A stretch of DNA of 64,000 nucleotides. Source: Caprella mutica. Lineage: Eukaryota; Arthropoda; Malacostraca; Amphipoda; Caprellidae. The stretch spans positions 121,356 through 185,355 of the forward strand of contig CANNZV010002565.1 of assembly GCA_947561585.1 (NCBI GenBank), written 5' to 3'. The notes below the pieces were generated by a model, which was given only the letters and a program-made list of their open reading frames with translations, did not search any database and had not been told where the DNA came from. The position numbers and the translations under genes were made by a program. Positions 55,636-64,000 of the stretch are shown here, piece after piece. The first letter of the stretch is position 1, and each line of letters opens with the position of its first letter.

Positions 55636-55639
55636 TTGC

Positions 55640-55815
55640 CAAATCTGGTGGAGATCTAAGTCACGAAACTTACAATGGGAGATCTGGTGGAAATTTCCAG
55701 GGGAAATCTGGTGGGAGAATCTGGTGGAAATTGCAGTGGGAGAATTTGGTGGAAATTTCCATGGGAGGATCTGGTGGAGCGGAGGAGAATCTAGTGAAAA
55801 TATCTATGAGAAAAT
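55640..55815. repeat. Degenerate AATCTGGTGGAAATT repeats
   Basis: Variable 15-24-bp words such as ATCTGGTGGAAATTTCCA, GGGGAAATCTGGTGGG and GAATTTGGTGGAAATTTCC. GGAAATTTCC palindromes recur. Two overlapping frames of 72 and 81 codons are repeat translation. Confidence 0.8.
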
Positions 55816-56805
55816 CTGATTGATGAAATTACATTATAATAAATTTTAATCAACCTACTAAATTTTTAATCAATTATTTCCCAATATTTTCAAATAAATC
55901 AATACTTTTTTAGTATATTATATATTTAGCACTGCTAGGAAAATGTATAAAGAGGAAAATGGAGAGGTGAAAGAGAATCACCTGTTAGCAACCAGCTTAG
56001 GGACTGATACGCACGAGTGTGCTGGAACTAAGGCTCCTCGCGCATTAGAACAAAGGGGTGAGAAAAAAAAGAGGGAAAAATGGAAATTGAAATAAAATGA
56101 AGGGAAATAGAAAAATAGAAGGGAAATAGAAAATAGAAGGGAAATAAAATTAGAAGGGGAAAAATAGAACAAGAAATGAAATGGAAAATAGGGTGAACGC
56201 AGCTATATAAAAAATCTAAATGTGAAGGAAGATAAATGAAAAAATGATTAAAAAAGACTTTAAAAATTGAAAAAATCCCAAATTTTTTAATTAATAAATT
56301 AAGTTTATTTCTATAACTGTGAACAATATTTCGATTATATAACATTTGGTCAAATAAAAAAGATTAAAAAAAACGATAAAGGAAAAACAACTATCTTGTT
56401 GAAATATTAGAAGCGAGATGACTATTTAATCCTTAAAATTGAATCAATACAATATTTATTTCATTGAATTATACAATAATTTTCATTTAATTTCACAATA
56501 TTTTTCATTGAGTTATACAATAATTTAATTCACTATTCATTGAGTTAAGGCACATATATATTAACATTTTATCCGTTCTATGTAGCTCCCAGCAATCTAT
56601 AAGTTTCTTCCACACGTGTCATAAATGTGTTGTTGTTACCTGAACAGCGGATGTGAACTCCGATTCGATTGGCGATGTTGTTTGGCTATTCCCTGGATAT
56701 TAAGTAGGAATAAACAGGAACAGGTGTGCGCATTTACCTGAAAACAATTATTATCGAAAATCATCCTATGCAAACGTGACGTAAATATTTATCAAATATA
56801 TTTGG
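55816..56805. other. AT-rich stretch with AGAAGGGAAATAGAAAAT repeats
   Basis: 56060-56170 has purine-rich GAAGGGAAATAGAAAATA copies; 56445-56560 has repeated TCATTGAATTATACAATAAT words. Minus frames of 64 and 105 codons are low complexity. No gene. Confidence 0.5.
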
Positions 56806-57000
56806 TATGTTCTGAATTCGATAATATAATAAAAAAGTATATATTATTTATTGTTTGACTTTAATTATTGCATTTGGTATCAATGATACCTGCAGGTATA
56901 CCAAATAGTCAAATACAATATCAATTCAAATATTTATATATATATGTTTCTTATATGATCGACAATGTGGAACAGTCCGGTAATTCAGAACTTACCCTAA
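56806..57000. mobile_element. Family A element, copy A10
   Basis: The right terminus is well kept (TATGATCGACAATGTGGAAC, AGTCCGGTAATTCAGAACTT, ACCCTA). The centre has TTGGTATCAATGATACCTGC and AGGTATACCAAAT. The left terminus is eroded (TGGTATGTTCTGAATTCGAT). It ends about 70 bp before the great 23-bp array. Confidence 0.75.
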
Positions 57001-57009
57001 CTGCTCTAG

Positions 57010-57070
57010 TTTTGTAAATATATTTCATTTATATATTTCATATATTTCATTTATATATTTCATATATTTC
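57010..57070. repeat. ATATATTTCATTT short array
   Basis: Three to four copies of TATATTTCATTTATATATTT-like words leading into the 23-bp array. Confidence 0.8.
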
Positions 57071-60000
57071 ATTTAAGTCCCAATATATATCAGTTAAGTG
57101 TCCCAATATATTCCAGTTAAGTGTCCCAATATATATCAGTTAAGTGTCCCAATATATTCCAGTTAAGTGTCCCAATATATATCAGTTAAGTGTCCCAATA
57201 TATTCCAGTTAAGTGTCCCAATATATTTCAGTTAAGTGTCCCAATATATTCCAGTTAAGTGTCCCAATATATATCAGTTAAGTGTCCCAATATATTCCAG
57301 TTAAGTGTCCCAATATATTTCAGTTAAGTGTCCCAATATATTCCAGTTAAGTGTCCCAATATATATCAGTTAAGTGTCCCAATATATTCCAGTTAAGTGT
57401 CCCAATATATATCAGTTAAGTGTCCCAATATATTCCAGTTAAGTGTCCCAATATATTTCAGTTAAGTGTCCCAATATATTCCAGTTAAGTGTCCCAATAT
57501 ATATCAGTTAAGTGTCCCAATATATTCCAGTTAAGTGTCCCAATATATTTCAGTTAAGTGTCCCAATATATTCCAGTTAAGTGTCCCAATATATATCAGT
57601 TAAGTGTCCCAATATATTCCAGTTAAGTGTCCCAATATATTCCAGTTAAGTGTCCCAATATATTCCAGTTAAGTGTCCCAATATATTCCAGTTAAGTGTC
57701 CCAACATATTCCAGTTAAGTGTCCCAATATATTTCAGTTAAGTGTCCCAATATATTTCAGTTAAGTGTCCCAATATATTCCAGTTAAGTGTCCCAACATA
57801 TTCCAGTTAAGTGTCCCAATATATTTCAGTTAAGTGTCCCAATATATTCCAGTTAAGTGTCCCAACATATTCCAGTTAAGTGTCCCAATATATTTCAGTT
57901 AAGTGTCCCAATATATTTCAGTTAAGTGTCCCAATATATTCCAGTTAAGTGTCCCAATATATTTCAGTTAAGTGTCCCAATATATATCAGTTAAGTGTCC
58001 CAATATATTCCAGTTAAGTGTCCCAATATATATCAGTTAAGTGTCCCAATATATTCCAGTTAAGTGTCCCAATATATTTCAGTTAAGTGTCCCAATATAT
58101 TCCAGTTAAGTGTCCCAATATATATCAGTTAAGTGTCCCAATATATTCCAGTTAAGTGTCCCAATATATTTCAGTTAAGTGTCCCAATATATTCCAGTTA
58201 AGTGTCCCAATATATATCAGTTAAGTGTCCCAATATATTCCAGTTAAGTGTCCCAATATATTCCAGTTAAGTGTCCCAATATATTCCAGTTAAGTGTCCC
58301 AATATATTCCAGTTAAGTGTCCCAACATATTCCAGTTAAGTGTCCCAATATATTTCAGTTAAGTGTCCCAATATATTTCAGTTAAGTGTCCCAATATATT
58401 CCAGTTAAGTGTCCCAATATATTTCAGTTAAGTGTCCCAATATATATCAGTTAAGTGTCCCAATATATTCCAGTTAAGTGTCCCAATATATTCCAGTTAA
58501 GTGTCCCAATATATTCCAGTTAAGTGTCCCAATATATTCCAGTTAAGTGTCCCAATATATTCCAGTTAAGTGTCCCAATATATTCCAGTTAAGTGTCCCA
58601 ACATATTCCAGTTAAGTGTCCCAATATATTTCAGTTAAGTGTCCCAATATATTTCAGTTAAGTGTCCCAATATATTCCAGTTAAGTGTCCCAATATATTT
58701 CAGTTAAGTGTCCCAATATATTTCAGTTAAGTGTCCCAATATATTCCAGTTAAGTGTCCCAATATATTCCAGTTAAGTGTCCCAATATATTCCAGTTAAG
58801 TGTCCCAACATATTCCAGTTAAGTGTCCCAATATATTTCAGTTAAGTGTCCCAATATATTCCAGTTAAGTGTCCCAATATATTCCAGTTAAGTGTCCCAA
58901 CATATTCCAGTTAAGTGTCCCAATATATTCCAGTTAAGTGTCCCAATATATTCCAGTTAAGTGTCCCAATATATTTCAGTTAAGTGTCCCAATATATTTC
59001 AGTTAAGTGTCCCAATATATTCCAGTTAAGTGTCCCAATATATTTCAGTTAAGTGTCCCAATATATTTCAGTTAAGTGTCCCAATATATTCCAGTTAAGT
59101 GTCCCAATATATTCCAGTTAAGTGTCCCAATATATTCCAGTTAAGTGTCCCAACATATTCCAGTTAAGTGTCCCAATATATTTCAGTTAAGTGTCCCAAT
59201 ATATTCCAGTTAAGTGTCCCAATATATTCCAGTTAAGTGTCCCAATATATTTCAGTTAAGTGTCCCAATATATTTCAGTTAAGTGTCCCAATATATTCCA
59301 GTTAAGTGTCCCAATATATTTCAGTTAAGTGTCCCAATATATTTCAGTTAAGTGTCCCAATATATTCCAGTTAAGTGTCCCAATATATTCCAGTTAAGTG
59401 TCCCAATATATTCCAGTTAAGTGTCCCAACATATTCCAGTTAAGTGTCCCAATATATTTCAGTTAAGTGTCCCAATATATTTCAGTTAAGTGTCCCAATA
59501 TATTCCAGTTAAGTGTCCCAATATATTTCAGTTAAGTGTCCCAATATATTTCAGTTAAGTGTCCCAATATATTCCAGTTAAGTGTCCCAATATATTCCAG
59601 TTAAGTGTCCCAATATATTCCAGTTAAGTGTCCCAACATATTCCAGTTAAGTGTCCCAATATATTTCAGTTAAGTGTCCCAATATATTTCAGTTAAGTGT
59701 CCCAATATATTCCAGTTAAGTGTCCCAATATATTCCAGTTAAGTGTCCCAATATATTCCAGTTAAGTGTCCCAATATATTCCAGTTAAGTGTCCCAATAT
59801 ATTTCAGTTAAGTGTCCCAATATATTTCAGTTAAGTGTCCCAATATATTCCAGTTAAGTGTCCCAATATATTCCAGTTAAGTGTCCCAATATATTCCAGT
59901 TAAGTGTCCCAATATATTTCAGTTAAGTGTCCCAATATATTCCAGTTAAGTGTCCCAATATATTCCAGTTAAGTGTCCCAATATATTCAGTTAAGTGTCC

Positions 60001-63000
60001 CAATATATTTCAGTTAAGTGTCCCAATATATTTCAGTTAAGTGTCCCAATATATTTCAGTTAAGTGTCCCAATATATTCCAGTTAAGTGTCCCAATATAT
60101 TCCAGTTAAGTGTCCCAATATATTCCAGTTAAGTGTCCCAATATATTTCCAGTTAAGTGTCCCAATATATTCCAGTTAAGTGTCCCAATATATTTCAGTT
60201 AAGTGTCCCAATATATTTCAGTTAAGTGTCCCAATATATTCCAGTTAAGTGTCCCAATATATTCCAGTTAAGTGTCCCAATATATTCCAGTTAAGTGTCC
60301 CAATATATTCCAGTTAAGTGTCCCAATATATTCCAGTTAAGTGTCCCAATATATTCCAGTTAAGTGTCCCAATATATTCCAGTTAAGTGTCCCAATATAT
60401 TTCCAGTTAAGTGTCCCAATATATTCAGTTAAGTGTCCCAATATATTCCAGTTAAGTGTCCCAATATATTCAGTTAAGTGTCCCAATATATTCAGTTAAG
60501 TGTCCCAATATATTCCAGTTAAGTGTCCCAATATATTCCAGTTAAGTGTCCCAATATATTCCAGTTAAGTGTCCCAACATATTCCAGTTAAGTGTCCCAA
60601 TATATTTCAGTTAAGTGTCCCAATATATTTCAGTTAAGTGTCCCAATATATTCCAGTTAAGTGTCCCAATATATTCAGTTAAGTGTCCCAATATATTCCA
60701 GTTAAGTGTCCCAATATATTCCAGTTAAGTGTCCCAATATATTCCAGTTAAGTGTCCCAATATATTTCAGTTAAGTGTCCCAATATATTCCAGTTAAGTG
60801 TCCCAATATATTCCAGTTAAGTGTCCCAATATATTCAGTTAAGTGTCCCAATATATTCCAGTTAAGTGTCCCAATATATTCAGTTAAGTGTCCCAATATA
60901 TTCCAGTTAAGTGTCCCAATATATTTCAGTTAAGTGTCCCAATATATTCCAGTTAAGTGTCCCAATATATTTCAGTTAAGTGTCCCAATATATTTCAGTT
61001 AAGTGTCCCAATATATTCAGTTAAGTGTCCCAATATATTCCAGTTAAGTGTCCCAATATATTCCAGTTAAGTGTCCCAATATATTCCAGTTAAGTGTCCC
61101 AATATATTCAGTTAAGTGTCCCAATATATTCCAGTTAAGTGTCCCAATATATTCCAGTTAAGTGTCCCAATATATTCCAGTTAAGTGTCCCAATATATTC
61201 CAGTTAAGTGTCCCAATATATTCCAGTTAAGTGTCCCAATATATTTCAGTTAAGTGTCCCAATATATTTCAGTTAAGTGTCCCAATATATTCCAGTTAAG
61301 TGTCCCAATATATTTCAGTTAAGTGTCCCAATATATTTCAGTTAAGTGTCCCAATATATTCCAGTTAAGTGTCCCAATATATTCCAGTTAAGTGTCCCAA
61401 TATATTCCAGTTAAGTGTCCCAATATATTCCAGTTAAGTGTCCCAATATATTTCAGTTAAGTGTCCCAATATATTCCAGTTAAGTGTCCCAATATATTCC
61501 AGTTAAGTGTCCCAATATATTTCAGTTAAGTGTCCCAATATATTTCAGTTAAGTGTCCCAATATATTCCAGTTAAGTGTCCCAATATATTTCAGTTAAGT
61601 GTCCCAATATATTTCAGTTAAGTGTCCCAATATATTCCAGTTAAGTGTCCCAATATATTCCAGTTAAGTGTCCCAATATATTCCAGTTAAGTGTCCCAAT
61701 ATATTCCAGTTAAGTGTCCCAATATATTTCAGTTAAGTGTCCCAATATATTTCAGTTAAGTGTCCCAATATATTCCAGTTAAGTGTCCCAATATATTCAG
61801 TTAAGTGTCCCAATATATTCCAGTTAAGTGTCCCAATATATTCCAGTTAAGTGTCCCAATATATTCCAGTTAAGTGTCCCAATATATTCCAGTTAAGTGT
61901 CCCAACATATTCCAGTTAAGTGTCCCAATATATTTCAGTTAAGTGTCCCAATATATTTCAGTTAAGTGTCCCAATATATTCCAGTTAAGTGTCCCAATAT
62001 ATTCCAGTTAAGTGTCCCAATATATTCCAGTTAAGTGTCCCAATATATTCCAGTTAAGTGTCCCAATATATTTCAGTTAAGTGTCCCAATATATTTCAGT
62101 TAAGTGTCCCAATATATTTCAGTTAAGTGTCCCAATATATTTCAGTTAAGTGTCCCAATATATTTCAGTTAAGTGTCCCAATATATTCCAGTTAAGTGTC
62201 CCAATATATTCCAGTTAAGTGTCCCAATATATTCCAGTTAAGTGTCCCAATATATTCCAGTTAAGTGTCCCAATATATTTCAGTTAAGTGTCCCAATATA
62301 TTTCAGTTAAGTGTCCCAATATATTTCAGTTAAGTGTCCCAATATATTCCAGTTAAGTGTCCCAATATATTCCAGTTAAGTGTCCCAATATATTCCAGTT
62401 AAGTGTCCCAATATATTCCAGTTAAGTGTCCCAATATATTCCAGTTAAGTGTCCCAATATATTTCAGTTAAGTGTCCCAATATATTTCAGTTAAGTGTCC
62501 CAATATATTCAGTTAAGTGTCCCAATATATTCCAGTTAAGTGTCCCAATATATTCAGTTAAGTGTCCCAATATATTCCAGTTAAGTGTCCCAATATATTC
62601 CAGTTAAGTGTCCCAATATATTCCAGTTAAGTGTCCCAACATATTCCAGTTAAGTGTCCCAATATATTTCAGTTAAGTGTCCCAATATATTTCAGTTAAG
62701 TGTCCCAATATATTTCCAGTTAAGTGTCCCAATATATTTCAGTTAAGTGTCCCAATATATTTCAGTTAAGTGTCCCAATATATTCAGTTAAGTGTCCCAA
62801 TATATTCCAGTTAAGTGTCCCAATATATTCCAGTTAAGTGTCCCAACTATATTCCAGTTAAGTGTCCCAATATATTTCAGTTAAGTGTCCCAATATATTT
62901 CAGTTAAGTGTCCCAATATATTTCAGTTAAGTGTCCCAATATATTCCAGTTAAGTGTCCCAATATATTCCAGTTAAGTGTCCCAATATATTCCAGTTAAG

Positions 63001-64000
63001 TGTCCCAATATATTTCAGTTAAGTGTCCCAATATATTTCAGTTAAGTGTCCCAATATATTTCAGTTAAGTGTCCCAATATATTCCAGTTAAGTGTCCCAA
63101 TATATTCAGTTAAGTGTCCCAATATATTCAGTTAAGTGTCCCAATATATTCAGTTAAGTGTCCCAATATATTTCAGTTAAGTGTCCCAATATATTTCAGT
63201 TAAGTGTCCCAATATATTCCAGTTAAGTGTCCCAATATATTCAGTTAAGTGTCCCAATATATTCCAGTTAAGTGTCCCAATATATTCAGTTAAGTGTCCC
63301 AATATATTTCAGTTAAGTGTCCCAATATATTCCAGTTAAGTGTCCCAATATATTTCAGTTAAGTGTCCCAATATATTCAGTTAAGTGTCCCAATATATTT
63401 CAGTTAAGTGTCCCAATATATTTCCAGTTAAGTGTCCCAATATATTCCAGTTAAGTGTCCCAATATATTCCAGTTAAGTGTCCCAATATATTTCAGTTAA
63501 GTGTCCAATATATTTCAGTTAAGTGTCCCAATATATTTCAGTTAAGTGTCCCAATATATTTCAGTTAAGTGTCCAATATATTCAGTTAAGTGTCCCAATA
63601 TATTTCAGTTAAGTGTCCCAATATATTCAGTTAAGTGTCCCAATATATTCCAGTTAAGTGTCCCAATATATTTCAGTTAAGTGTCCAATATATTCAGTTA
63701 AGTGTCCCAATATATTTCAGTTAAGTGTCCCAATATATTTCAGTTAAGTGTCCCAATATATTCCAGTTAAGTGTCCCAATATATTCCAGTTAAGTGTCCA
63801 ATATATTCCAGTTAAGTGTCCCAATATATTCAGTTAAGTGTCCCAATATATTCCAGTTAAGTGTCCCAATATATATCAGTTAAGTGTCCCAATATATTCA
63901 GTTAAGTGTCCCAATATATATCAGTTAAGTGTCCAATATATTTCAGTTAAGTGTCCCCAATATATTCCGTTAAGTCCCAATATATTCCAGTTAAGTGTCC
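57071..64000. repeat. 23-bp satellite, about 300 copies, continuing past the window
   Basis: Unit CCAGTTAAGTGTCCCAATAT plus ATT (23 bp) for 6.9 kb to the last base. Variants ATATCAG, TTTCAG, TTCCAG and CCCAACATATT are arranged in multi-unit strings that recur (e.g. the alternating ATATATCAG/ATATTCCAG order at 57.1-57.6 kb returns at 57.96-58.25 kb). Indel-free before about 59.98 kb; then 22- and 24-bp units appear and become frequent toward the end. Stops occur in all frames (TTAAGTG). A candidate for a long satellite block. Confidence 0.98.

Overview
The window reads as nuclear DNA of an invertebrate animal. It is AT-rich, has no dense operon-like gene packing, carries a decayed LINE reverse transcriptase and several families of short fold-back elements, and the only gene-like signals are short exons with GT/AG borders and very long introns. 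One dispersed family (copies near 29.0, 38.1 and 42.9 kb, with AAGGTCAAGGTCA-type stretches and an end like TACCTTCGC) resembles repeats I associate with molluscs and other lophotrochozoans. That placement is a guess; nothing here fixes the species.

The dominant feature is tandem repetition. About forty separate minisatellite or satellite arrays with mostly unrelated units (12 to 71 bp, many between 23 and 31 bp) cover roughly half of the 64 kb by my own summation. The largest are a 23-bp array from 57.07 kb to the window end (about 300 copies), a 25/27-bp array at 29.6-32.5 kb, a 25-bp array at 46.5-48.4 kb, a 23-bp array at 53.3-55.0 kb, a 55-bp array at 2.9-4.4 kb and a 30-bp array at 11.0-12.2 kb. 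Most long open frames are simply translations of these arrays (unit a multiple of 3, or stop-free in all phases), and I do not call them genes.

Between arrays lie mobile-element remnants. Family A is a TAGGGTAAGTT...-ended inverted-repeat element (about ten copies) with a nested GGTATC-type central palindrome. Family B is a long-TIR fold-back element (2 copies). Family C is the GACCTTGACC-type element (3 copies). Family E is an AT-rich dispersed repeat (4 copies), and there is one AP-1-like fold-back element near 5.0 kb. A CR1/Jockey-like LINE RT relic lies at 20.2-20.8 kb. In three families one copy has a tandem array grown inside it while sister copies lack it. This suggests that transposable elements seed the minisatellites of this locus.

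The best gene evidence is a possible 5' part of a split gene on the + strand: a first coding exon at 7327-7407 (strong start context, in-frame upstream stop, clean donor), a 27-nt microexon at 17920-17946 and a 96-nt exon at 21839-21934. All are phase 0 and join without a stop into 68 residues that I cannot assign to a family. If real, the intervening arrays are intronic. Two further low-confidence open segments (10.1-10.4 kb and 43.4-43.8 kb) are noted. I see no rRNA, convincing tRNA, CRISPR or prokaryotic system.
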